Shown here: piece by piece, positions 53,858 through 64,000 of the stretch
Layout of the letters: each line of letters begins with the position of its first letter
Position numbering within the stretch: position 1 is the stretch's first letter
Assembly (NCBI GenBank): GCA_963706385.1
Contig: OY970153.1
Location: 62,001 to 126,000 of the forward strand
DNA length: 64,000 nt
Source: Poindextera sp963706385
Lineage (GTDB): Bacteria > Pseudomonadota > Alphaproteobacteria > Caulobacterales > Caulobacteraceae
Direction of reading: 5' to 3'
Notes under the pieces: generated by a model
What the model was told of the DNA's origin: nothing
The model's input: the letters and a program-made list of their open reading frames with translations, nothing else
Databases searched by the model: none
Program-made: the position numbers and the translations under genes

Positions 53858-53884
53858 ACGTCAGGACGGAAGGGCGAGCAGCCG

Positions 53885-55480
53885 ATGCTGAGCTTCCCCC
53901 GTTGGCGGGTATATCTGTGCCTGGCGGCTGTCTTGCTGGGCCTGGCCTTCACCGCGCCCAACCTGCTGTCCGACGCGGTCCTGGCCAAGATTCCAGGATG
54001 GGCGCCGCACCAGAGGCTCAACCTGGGCCTCGACCTGCAGGGCGGCTCTTATCTGCTGCTCGAGGTCGACACCGACGCGCTGAAGGCCGAACGGCTGACC
54101 AACCTGGTCGAGGACGCGCGCAAGACGCTGGGCGAGCAGCAGATCGCCTTCACGGGCCTCGGTCAGGCCGGCGGCCTGGCGCATGTGCGGATCACCGATC
54201 CGGCCCAGCTCAAGGCGGCCCAGACGGCCTTGCGGAAGCTGGGCGCGCCGATGGCCGCCGGCGGGCGCGACGTGTCCGTCATCGACGCCCCCGACCAGGG
54301 CCTGCAGCTTCGCATCGCCAACCAGGCGCTGGTGGCGGATGGCAGCAAGGCGGTCGACCAGTCGATCGAGATCATTCGCCGCCGGATCGACGCCCTGGGC
54401 ACCCGTGAGCCCACCATTGTCCGCCAGGGCGTCAACCGCATCGTGGTCGAGGCGCCGGGCGAGAGCGATCCCGAGCGGCTGAAGGCGGTGATCGGCCAGA
54501 CCGCCAAGCTGACCTTCCAGATGGTCGACGACAGCGTGCCGCTGGGCGAGGCGATCGCCGGCCGCGTGCCGCCGGACTCGATGCTGCTGCCCGATCAGGA
54601 AACCGGCCCCGGCGGCCCGCCGATCCTGGTCAAGCGCCGCCCGCTGGTCTCGGGCGAGATGCTGACCAGCGCCGCCCAGTCGTTCGACCAGTACAACCGC
54701 CCGGCCATCAGCTTCCGCTTCAATGGTGTGGGCGCCCAGCGCTTCGCCGAGGCCACCAGTCAGAACGTCGGCAAGCGGTTCGCCATCGTGCTGGACAACA
54801 AGGTGCTGTCCGCCCCGAACATCCTGGAGCCGATCACCGGCGGATCGGGCGAGATCACTGGCAGCTTCAGCCTGGAGCAGGCCAGCAACCTCGCCTTGAT
54901 GCTGCGTTCGGGCGCCCTGCCGGCGCCGCTGAAGATCGTCGAGCAGCGCACCGTGGGCGCCGAACTGGGCGCCGACTCGGTCCGCGCCGGCGCGCTGGCG
55001 GGGATCATCGCCATCGCGCTGATCGCGGCCTTCATGATCTTGGCCTACGGCTTCGTGTTCGGCGGCATATCGGTGGTCGGCCTGTTGATGAACATGGCGA
55101 TGATCCTGGGCACGATGTCGATGATCGGGGCCACCTTGACCCTGCCGGGCATCGCCGGGCTGATCTTGACCATCGCCATGGCGGTGGACGCCAACGTCCT
55201 GATCTACGAGCGGATCCGCGACGAGGAGCGCGCCGGGCGCAAGCCGGCGCTGGCCATCGACACCGGCTTTTCCCGGGCCACGGTGTCGATCCTGGACGCC
55301 AACATCACCACCCTGATCGCCGCCCTGATCCTGTTCCAGTTCGGCGCCGGACCGGTGCGAGGGTTCGCCTGGACCCTGTCGATCGGGGTGCTGACCTCGG
55401 TGTTCGCCGCCCTGTTCATCACCCGCATGCTGGTCGTCTGGTGGTACCGGTCGATCCGCGTCAAGCGGCTGCCGATCTGA
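53885..55480 (+). CDS. secD: Protein translocase subunit SecD
   Basis: 531 residues. Signature GLDLQGGSYLLLEV near residue 50, periplasmic P1 domain, then five clustered membrane helices with the conserved AVDANVLIYERIRDE motif. It uses the proton gradient to help pull secreted proteins across the inner membrane. Start 27 bases after yajC. Confidence 0.96.
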   Translation: MLSFPRWRVYLCLAAVLLGLAFTAPNLLSDAVLAKIPGWAPHQRLNLGLDLQGGSYLLLEVDTDALKAERLTNLVEDARKTLGEQQIAFTGLGQAGGLAHVRITDPAQLKAAQTALRKLGAPMAAGGRDVSVIDAPDQGLQLRIANQALVADGSKAVDQSIEIIRRRIDALGTREPTIVRQGVNRIVVEAPGESDPERLKAVIGQTAKLTFQMVDDSVPLGEAIAGRVPPDSMLLPDQETGPGGPPILVKRRPLVSGEMLTSAAQSFDQYNRPAISFRFNGVGAQRFAEATSQNVGKRFAIVLDNKVLSAPNILEPITGGSGEITGSFSLEQASNLALMLRSGALPAPLKIVEQRTVGAELGADSVRAGALAGIIAIALIAAFMILAYGFVFGGISVVGLLMNMAMILGTMSMIGATLTLPGIAGLILTIAMAVDANVLIYERIRDEERAGRKPALAIDTGFSRATVSILDANITTLIAALILFQFGAGPVRGFAWTLSIGVLTSVFAALFITRMLVVWWYRSIRVKRLPI

Positions 55481-55490
55481 GGACCCGACG

Positions 55491-56435
55491 ATGCACTGGC
55501 CCCTGATCCGTCTCCTGCCGAAGGAGACCCATTTCAAGTTCGTCAGCCTGGCGCCCTACGCCGCCGTGCTGTCCGCCATCGCCGTGGTCGCCTCGTTCGC
55601 GTCGTTCTATTTCGTCGGGCTGAACTTCGGCACCGACTTCAAGGGCGGCACGCTGATCGAGGTGGCCACGCCCGGTCCCGCGCCCCTGTCGCGGCTGCGC
55701 GCCAGCCTGGACTCCATGGGGGTCAAGGACCCGCAGGTGCAGGGCTTCGGCGCGCCCCAGTCGGCGGTGCTGCGCTTCGAGCCGGCGGCCAACGTCGATC
55801 CCGCCCTTGCGGTCGGCCAGATCAGGACCAAGCTTCAGGCCCAGTTCCCGGGGATCAGGTTCACCCGCGAGGACGTGGTCGGCCCGAAGGTCTCCGGCGA
55901 GCTGTTCACCGGCGGCCTTGAGGCCCTGGGCGTCGCGATTGGGCTGATGCTGCTCTACATCTGGTTCCGCTTCCAGTTGCAGTTCGGCCTGGGCGCGGTG
56001 ATCGCCCTGTTCCATGACATCGTCCTGACCATGGGCGTCCTGTCGGTGTTCCACATCGAGTTCTCCATGCCCTCGATCGCGGCCCTGCTCACGGTGATCG
56101 GCTATTCGATGAACGAGAAGGTGATCTCGTTCGACCGGCTGCGGGAGAACCTGCGCAAGTACCGGCGCATGCCGTTGGCCGACATCATCAACCTGTCGGA
56201 GAACGAGCGGCTGTCGCGCACCCTGATCACCGGCTCGACCGCGCTTCTGGCGCTGAGCGGCATGCTGTTCCTGGGCGGGCCGACCATCTTCCCGGTGGTG
56301 GTCGCCATGGTGTTCGGCATCGTGATCGGCACCTATTCCTCGATCTACGTCGCCCTGCCGGTGATCCTGCTGTGGGGCGCGGATCGCGGCGACGACGAGG
56401 CGACACCGCTGAAACCGATGAACGCGCGGCCGTAA
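55491..56435 (+). CDS. secF: Protein translocase subunit SecF
   Basis: 314 residues, six membrane helices. LNFGTDFKGGTLIEV near residue 44 and the SecF motif GYSMNEKVISFDRLREN. Ten bases after secD; works as a heterodimer with it. Confidence 0.96.
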   Translation: MHWPLIRLLPKETHFKFVSLAPYAAVLSAIAVVASFASFYFVGLNFGTDFKGGTLIEVATPGPAPLSRLRASLDSMGVKDPQVQGFGAPQSAVLRFEPAANVDPALAVGQIRTKLQAQFPGIRFTREDVVGPKVSGELFTGGLEALGVAIGLMLLYIWFRFQLQFGLGAVIALFHDIVLTMGVLSVFHIEFSMPSIAALLTVIGYSMNEKVISFDRLRENLRKYRRMPLADIINLSENERLSRTLITGSTALLALSGMLFLGGPTIFPVVVAMVFGIVIGTYSSIYVALPVILLWGADRGDDEATPLKPMNARP

Positions 56436-56534
56436 CTCTACCTCGGCGCGTTCTGAAGGCTTGCCGAGCGGCCCGGGACGCTGCAACCTGTTCGCAGCCG
56501 GCAGAGCGCCGGGAGGAACCAAGGGGCATTTGTC

Positions 56535-57140
56535 ATGGCGGCTCTGCTGCAGAATTTTCGTAACACCATCATCGTCAGCGTGCTGCTCGCGCTGATCATG
56601 GTCGCGGGCTACTACGTGCACAGCCCCAGCGACCATCTGGCGTTCTGGCAAGGGGTGCTGCGCTGGCTGCACGTGTTCTTCGGCATCCTGTGGATCGGCC
56701 TGCTCTACTATTTCAACTTCGTGCAGATTCGGGTGATGCCGCAGATCCCGGCCGAGCTGAAGCCGGCGGTGTCGAAATACATCGCCCCGGAGGCGCTGTT
56801 CTGGTTCCGCTGGGCCGCCCTGGCCACCTGGGTGATGGGCGTGATCCTGGCGATCGACCGCGGCTATCTAGTGCAGGCGTTCACCCTCGGCCTGACCGAA
56901 ACGCCGATCGGACTGTCGCACACCTTCATCGGCGTCGGCATGTGGCTGGCGACGATCATGTTCTTGAACGTCTGGGTGTTCATCTGGCCGAACCAGAAGA
57001 TCGCCCTGGGGATGGTGGAGGCCGACGCGGACGCCAAGGCCAAGGCCGCGCGCCTGGCCATGCTGTTCTCCCGGACCAACACCCTGCTGTCGATTCCGAT
57101 GCTGGTCACCATGACCATGAACCAGACGGTGTTCGGCTAG
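56535..57140 (+). CDS. PuuD-like membrane domain protein
   Basis: 201 residues with about five membrane helices. Sequence features (FWQGVLRWLHVFFGILWIGLLYYFNF and LSHTFIGVGMWLATIMFLNVWVFIWPNQK) match the N-terminal membrane domain of urate hydroxylase PuuD (Urate_ox_N). The cytochrome c domain of full PuuD is absent, and no purine genes are nearby, so a urate role is doubtful. Conserved membrane histidines could hold haem. GGAGGAACC lies upstream. Function unknown. Confidence 0.75.
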   Translation: MAALLQNFRNTIIVSVLLALIMVAGYYVHSPSDHLAFWQGVLRWLHVFFGILWIGLLYYFNFVQIRVMPQIPAELKPAVSKYIAPEALFWFRWAALATWVMGVILAIDRGYLVQAFTLGLTETPIGLSHTFIGVGMWLATIMFLNVWVFIWPNQKIALGMVEADADAKAKAARLAMLFSRTNTLLSIPMLVTMTMNQTVFG

Positions 57141-57163
57141 CCCAAGGGGCCAATCGCTTCTTC

Positions 57164-57320
57164 CCTTCTCCCATGGGGAGAAGGAGGGGCCCGACCGCGA
57201 AGCGGGCGGGAAGATGAGGGGGTAGGGCGTCGCCGAGTCATCCTGAACCTCGGTAACCCCTCACCCTCCCGCCTCCGCGGGGCTTCGGCGGGCCCCTCCC
57301 TCTCCCTTTGGGAGAGGTGT
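57164..57320. repeat. Two REP-like elements before the squalene-synthase-family gene
   Basis: 57164-57219 matches the 60-base repeats at 28656 and 28783 in reverse orientation with about three differences in 56 positions. About 57255-57320 is a second element (AACCCCTCACCCTCCC ... CTCCCTTTGGGAGAG) related to 28561-28621. Same families as around tuf copy 1. Confidence 0.75.
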
Positions 57321-57377
57321 TCCGTGCCGGGACCACGCCTTTGAAGATGCGTGCGTCCCTTGGTCCCGCGAGGCGAG

Positions 57378-58094
57378 ATGGGGACGATGGACGCCGCCGC
57401 CAATCTCGACGCGATGGTCCGTCGGGCCGATCCCGACCGCTGGCTGGCCAGCCGGTTCATCGCCGATGCGGCCGCGCGCGCCGACGTCCTCGCTCTCTAC
57501 GCGCTGAACATCGAACTGGCCCGCATCGGCGAGGCCGTGCGCGAGCCGCTGATGGGCGAGATACGCCTGACCTGGTGGCGCGAGGCGATCGACGAGCTGT
57601 TCGCGCATCGCCCGGCCCGCCGCCATCCGGTGGTCGAGGCGCTGGCGACCGCGATCCGCCGCCGCGGTCTGGCCGCCGCCCCGTTCGAGGCGATGATCGA
57701 GGCGCGCTTCGCCGACTTGGCGGATGAACCCTTCGCCGACCTGGACGCCATCGAGCGCTATCTGGACGGCACGGCCGGGGCCTTGATGGGTCTGGCCGCG
57801 GCCACGCTCGGCGGCGGCGAGGCGCCCGCCGCGGCGCCCGCCGCGCGGGCCTGGGGCTTGGCGGGCATGGCGCGGCTGCGACGCCTGCCCAAGACGCTCG
57901 AGGGCCAGGTTCTGCGGGCGCGCATCGACCAGCGCCTGGCCGAGGCCCGCGCGGCGGCCCAGGCCCTGCCGGTGTCCGCCTTTCCGGCGCTGGCCTACGC
58001 GGGCCTCGCCCGGCCCTACGCCGCCGGCCGCGCGCCGTCCGAGCTGGAAAAGCGGCTGCGGCTGACCTTCGCGGTCCTGACCGGGCGAATCTGA
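57378..58094 (+). CDS. Squalene/phytoene-synthase-family protein (NDUFAF6-like)
   Basis: 238 residues from ATG 57378, or 235 from ATG 57387. The all-helical isoprenyl-synthase fold is recognisable from ALYALNIELARIGEAVREP followed by MGEIRLTWWREAID, the form seen in bacterial relatives of the mitochondrial complex I assembly factor NDUFAF6. The aspartate-rich DxxxD motifs required for squalene or phytoene synthesis are not evident, so it is probably not a carotenoid or hopanoid enzyme. No terpenoid genes flank it. Confidence 0.78.
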   Translation: MGTMDAAANLDAMVRRADPDRWLASRFIADAAARADVLALYALNIELARIGEAVREPLMGEIRLTWWREAIDELFAHRPARRHPVVEALATAIRRRGLAAAPFEAMIEARFADLADEPFADLDAIERYLDGTAGALMGLAAATLGGGEAPAAAPAARAWGLAGMARLRRLPKTLEGQVLRARIDQRLAEARAAAQALPVSAFPALAYAGLARPYAAGRAPSELEKRLRLTFAVLTGRI

Positions 58095-58096
58095 GG

Positions 58097-59485
58097 CTAT
58101 TCCGCCGCCAGCGCCGTCTCGCCGAGCCAGGCGTCGAGGTCGGCCAGGGCGCGCAGGCTCATCGCCCGCTTCTTGGCCCGGCCGCGCTCGGCCGGGGGCA
58201 GGCGGCGGCCGTCCTCGCTCCGGCGCGGGGCCTCGATCGGGGGCAGCAGGCCGTAGTTGACGTTCATCGGCTGGAAGTCGCCGCCGGCCAGGTGGCCGCC
58301 GGTGATGTGGGCCAGAAGGGCGCCGAGCGCGGTGGTCGGCGGCGGCGGCTCCAGCGGGCGGCCGAGGCGTTCGGCGGCGGCCATCCGGCCGGCGACCAGG
58401 CCGGTGGCGGCGCTCTCGACATAGCCCTCGACGCCGGTGACCTGTCCGGCGAAGCGCAGGCGCGGCGCCCGCTTCAGCCGCAGTTGGCCGTCGAGCAGGC
58501 GCGGGCTGTTGATGAAGGTGTTGCGGTGCAGCCCGCCCAGCCGGGCGAACACCGCCTTTTCCAGCCCCGGTATGGCGCGGAAGATCTCGCTCTGGGCGGC
58601 GTGCTTCAGCTTGGTCTGGAAGCCGACCATGTTCCACAGGGTTCCCAGCGCATTGTCCTGGCGCAGCTGCACGACGGCGTGGGGTTTGATGTGCGGGGTG
58701 TGGGGATTGGTCAGGCCCACCGGCTTCATCGGCCCGTGGCGCAAGGTCTCGCGCCCGCGCTCGGCCATCACCTCGATCGGCAGGCAGCCGTCGAAATAGG
58801 GGACCTGCTCCCAGTCCTTGAACTCGGCCTTGGGGCCGGCCAGCAGGGCGTCGACGAAGGCCTCGTACTGGCCCTGGTCCATCGGGCAGTTGATGTAGGC
58901 GGCGGCGTCCCCGCCGGGCCCGGCCTTGTCGTAGCGCGACTGGCGCCAGGCGATGCTCATGTCGATCGAGTCCAGGTGGACGATCGGGGCGATGGCGTCG
59001 AAGAAGGCGAGCTGGTCCTCGCCGGTCAGGCCGAGGATGGTCCGCGCCAGGGCCGGCGAGGTGAGCGGCCCGCTCGCCAGGATCACGCTGTCCCACTCGG
59101 CCGGCGGCGCGGCCACCTCCTCGCGGACCACCTCGACCAGGGGGTGGGCCTCCAGGCGGGCCGTGACCGTCCTGGCGAAGCCCTCCCGGTCCACCGCCAG
59201 GGCCGCGCCGGCCGGCACCTGGCGGGCGTCGGCGGCGGCCATCACCAGCGAGCCGCAGCGCCGCATCTCGGCGTGCAGCAGCCCGACCGCGTTGTGCTCC
59301 CAGTCGTCGGAGCGAAAGGAGTTGGAGCAGACCAGCTCGGCCAGGTCCTGGCCCTGGTGGGCCGGCGTGCCGCGCATGGGGCGCATCTCGTGCAGCACGG
59401 CGCGGACTCCGGCCTGGGCGAGCTGCCAGGCGGCTTCCGAGCCGGCCAAGCCGCCGCCGACGATGTGAACGCACCTCTCCGTCAT
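58097..59485 (-). CDS. trmFO: Folate-dependent tRNA (uracil-54-C5) methyltransferase
   Basis: 462 residues. FAD-binding GGGLAGSEAAWQLA at the N-terminus, HEMRPMRGTPAHQ and LVCSNSFRSDD motifs of the GidA-like TrmFO family, and NVNYGLLPP near the C-terminus. It uses methylene-tetrahydrofolate and FADH2 to make ribothymidine in tRNA. Convergent with the preceding gene, two bases between stops. Confidence 0.95.
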   Translation of the reverse strand: MTERCVHIVGGGLAGSEAAWQLAQAGVRAVLHEMRPMRGTPAHQGQDLAELVCSNSFRSDDWEHNAVGLLHAEMRRCGSLVMAAADARQVPAGAALAVDREGFARTVTARLEAHPLVEVVREEVAAPPAEWDSVILASGPLTSPALARTILGLTGEDQLAFFDAIAPIVHLDSIDMSIAWRQSRYDKAGPGGDAAAYINCPMDQGQYEAFVDALLAGPKAEFKDWEQVPYFDGCLPIEVMAERGRETLRHGPMKPVGLTNPHTPHIKPHAVVQLRQDNALGTLWNMVGFQTKLKHAAQSEIFRAIPGLEKAVFARLGGLHRNTFINSPRLLDGQLRLKRAPRLRFAGQVTGVEGYVESAATGLVAGRMAAAERLGRPLEPPPPTTALGALLAHITGGHLAGGDFQPMNVNYGLLPPIEAPRRSEDGRRLPPAERGRAKKRAMSLRALADLDAWLGETALAAE

Positions 59486-59577
59486 GGCCCGGCCTTCTAC
59501 GCCGGCCCGCCCGCGCGCGGAACCCGCCGTTGCTGTTCCAGCGGCGGCCCCAGGCGGTTTTCGGCGAGCCCTCCGTC

Positions 59578-59706
59578 ATGTTGGCGATCATGGCCGTCCT
59601 GTGGGTTCCCTTATCGGGCTGCCTGGCGGCGGTCATGGGCGCGCCCTGGGCCCGCGCCTACCGCGACCTGAGACCCAAACGCGACATCGCGGAAACCTTT
59701 GCCTGA
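59578..59706 (+). CDS. Possible 42-residue membrane microprotein
   Basis: ATG 59578 to TGA 59706: a hydrophobic stretch (MLAIMAVLWVPLSGCLAAVM) followed by a basic tail (RAYRDLRPKRDIAE). It would be a plausible single-span small protein in the otherwise empty 313-base gap between trmFO and the next gene. CGGCGAGCC upstream is a weak ribosome site. Low confidence. Confidence 0.25.
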   Translation: MLAIMAVLWVPLSGCLAAVMGAPWARAYRDLRPKRDIAETFA

Positions 59707-59798
59707 CGCGGGCCGATCGACGCTCGCGCGGCTTTACAAACCTCTATTGGCGACCCAGCTTGCGCCATGCCGATGACGACTCGGCCGTGGATGCAGCG

Positions 59799-60697
59799 AT
59801 GGCGAGTTTTTCTCCGACCGAGGCGGCTTTCGAGGGCTTTCGCATCACGCGCGAGCAGCCGCGCGTCGTGCTGGCGCTGGCCGCCTGCAGCTTGGCCTTC
59901 TCGTTCCTGCTCGGCGTGGTGGCCTTCGTCACCCTGGGGCCCGAGTTCGCCTCGATCCTCACCACCGTCCGTTCGCCCACCCTGGAGACCAAGGAGTTCT
60001 GGCGCGTGGCCGCGTCGCTGTGGCCGTTCCTGCTGGTCGCCGCGCCGGCCGCGCTGCTGTTTCAGGCGGTTTTGAATTGCGCGATCTATCGGATGATCCT
60101 GCGGCCGGAGGATCGCGGCTGGGCCTATATCCGTCTGGGCGCCGACGAACTGCGGGTCGCCGCGGTCATGCTGGTCTACGCCTTCGTCTGGGTGTTCGTC
60201 CTGTTCCTGACCATGATGACGGCGATCTTCGGCGGCGCGTTCGGCGGTCCGGTGGCCGCGTTCGCCGGAAGCGTGCTCAGCGGCGTGGTTTGCTTCTACT
60301 GCGTGATCGTCCTGGTCCGCCTGTCGCTGGCCGCGCCGATTTCGTTCTCCGAGCGGCGTTTGACCTTGCTCAAGTCATGGTCCGTCACCAAGGGGCGGTT
60401 CTGGAGCCTGCTCGGGACCTACGTCCTGGCCTTCGTCTTCGGACTGCTGATCTTCATTCTGATGTGGCTGATGTTCGGCGTGGTCGAACTGGCGTTCTTG
60501 GCCATGAGCGGCGCCTCGCTCAGCGAAATGTACGCCAAGGCCCCGAGCCCGGCGATTTTTGTCGCCGGATTGTTTTCGCAGGCGGCGTTCGCGCTGATCC
60601 TGACCTGCTACCGGCTGATCATGGAATCGCCGCCGGCGGCAATCTACAAGGCCATTTCGGAGCGGACGCCGCCCGCCTCGGCTTCAGGCGCCATGGG

Positions 60698-60701
<4 letters not shown>
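59799..60701 (+). CDS. Polytopic membrane protein of unknown function
   Basis: 300 residues with about six membrane helices: two pairs in the first half (VLALAACSLAFSFLLGVVAF; PFLLVAAPAALLFQ), then VAAVMLVYAFVWVFVLFL and C-terminal helices. The arrangement resembles the membrane domain of glycerophosphodiester phosphodiesterase-like proteins. No catalytic motif. The start is uncertain; GTG 59787 in the same frame is also possible. Its stop overlaps that of uvrA. Confidence 0.65.
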
Positions 60702-63607
<2,906 letters not shown>

Positions 63608-63687
63608 TCAGGCTCGCTCGAGGCCGGCCCGCGAACCCTCGCGCGCCCAGCCCTCTAATGTAGTACGCGGAGTCGAGGCCGCAGCAA

Positions 63688-63702
63688 GAACATTTTGAGA
63701 AC
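63688..63702 (-). promoter_or_regulatory. LexA (SOS) box upstream of uvrA
   Basis: GAAC-N7-GAAC (63688-63691, spacer 63692-63698, 63699-63702), read on the uvrA strand as GTTC-N7-GTTC, the alphaproteobacterial LexA-binding sequence. It lies 81-95 bases upstream of the uvrA ATG. A possible -35/-10 (TTGCTG, 16 bases, TACTAC) lies just downstream on the uvrA strand. SOS control of uvrA is well established in this class. Confidence 0.82.
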
Positions 63703-63839
63703 AAGTGCGGGGGCGTCGGTTCGAATGGGCGGCGCGCTGACCTCGATCAACGCCGCGAATGCGATCCTTTGCTAAATCCTGCCTTGGTGGGCTTACGAAC
63801 GTCGGCAAGCCGAATGGGATGACTGGAAAGGTGGGCGCC

Positions 63840-64000
63840 ATGATGCGCATTCGGCGGAAGGTGTTGGCGGCCGGTTCGGCGCTCGGGCTCTTCTGCGCCG
63901 GCGCATTGCTGGTCAATGTCGATGCGTCGCTGGCGCGCGCCGATTCGGTCAAAGGCAGTGGATATATTCCCGGCCTTGGCGACCTGATGAATTCCTCGAT
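63840..64000 (+). CDS. N-terminal part of a secreted protein, cut by window edge
   Basis: Opens at ATG-ATG (63840, 63843) behind AAAGGTGGG and runs past the window end, 53 residues visible. It has a Sec signal peptide (MMRIRRKV, a long hydrophobic core, cleavage likely after SLARA near residue 34), then DSVKGSGYIPGLGDLMN. Periplasmic or secreted; family not recognised from this piece. Confidence 0.6.
   Translation, partial: MMRIRRKVLAAGSALGLFCAGALLVNVDASLARADSVKGSGYIPGLGDLMNSS

Overview
This is a GC-rich (roughly two-thirds G+C by eye) alphaproteobacterial chromosome segment. The best guess is a Caulobacteraceae member, Phenylobacterium- or Caulobacter-like. The guess rests on the RpoB/RpoC/EF-Tu/EF-G protein types, a GAAC-N7-GAAC LexA box upstream of uvrA, a stand-alone CpaC-type pilus N-domain protein, an FdsGBAD-type formate dehydrogenase and several families of palindromic intergenic repeats. 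No taxonomic search was possible.

Layout. (1) 1-8.3 kb, minus strand: a truncated lipoprotein, a beta-lactamase-family serine hydrolase, and a compact NAD-linked molybdenum formate dehydrogenase operon, fdhD-mobA-fdsG-fdsB-fdsA-fdsD, with most genes overlapping. (2) 8.6-11.4 kb: a quorum-sensing locus with luxR, luxI, a phytanoyl-CoA-dioxygenase-like gene and a small unknown gene. (3) 11.6-17.4 kb: a divergent EF-G-like GTPase without the catalytic histidine, a frameshifted acetyltransferase, a ferritin-like protein, a glycosyltransferase, a DedA protein, a DUF3606 protein and a CpaC-like protein. (4) 17.5-22.5 kb: tRNA-Thr, an acyl-CoA synthetase, then an accessory stretch with small unknown genes, a nucleoside-deoxyribosyltransferase/TIR-like protein, a lipoprotein and repeat debris. 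(5) 22.6-26.8 kb: metG, terC-like, a lipoprotein and rlmB.

(6) 27-52.3 kb is the classical translation/transcription superoperon: tRNA-Tyr, tRNA-Gly, tuf, tRNA-Trp, secE, nusG, rplK, rplA // rplJ, rplL, rpoB, rpoC // rpsL, rpsG, fusA, tuf. It is interrupted twice. A complete IS3-family element plus a VapBC toxin-antitoxin pair lies between rplA and rplJ. A four-gene membrane-glycosylation cluster (PMT-type glycosyltransferase, small DMT transporter, methyltransferase, GT2) lies between rpoC and rpsL. (7) 52.5-64 kb: a DUF815 ATPase, yajC-secD-secF, a PuuD-like membrane domain, a squalene/phytoene-synthase-family protein, trmFO, a polytopic membrane protein, uvrA, and the start of a secreted protein.

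Five single-base insertions break otherwise normal reading frames: one in rpoB, three in uvrA, one in a GNAT gene. Because rpoB is essential, I read these mainly as sequence errors rather than biology; rpoB and uvrA are reported as whole genes with the shift positions. The most interesting biology is the mobile/toxin insertion inside the ribosomal-protein operon, the luxR-luxI-dioxygenase locus with a strikingly AT-rich luxR DNA-binding half, a copy of the 3' end of tuf caught between perfect 60-bp repeats, and the isolated TIR/NDT-like gene. I did not find a clear-cut new multi-gene system.
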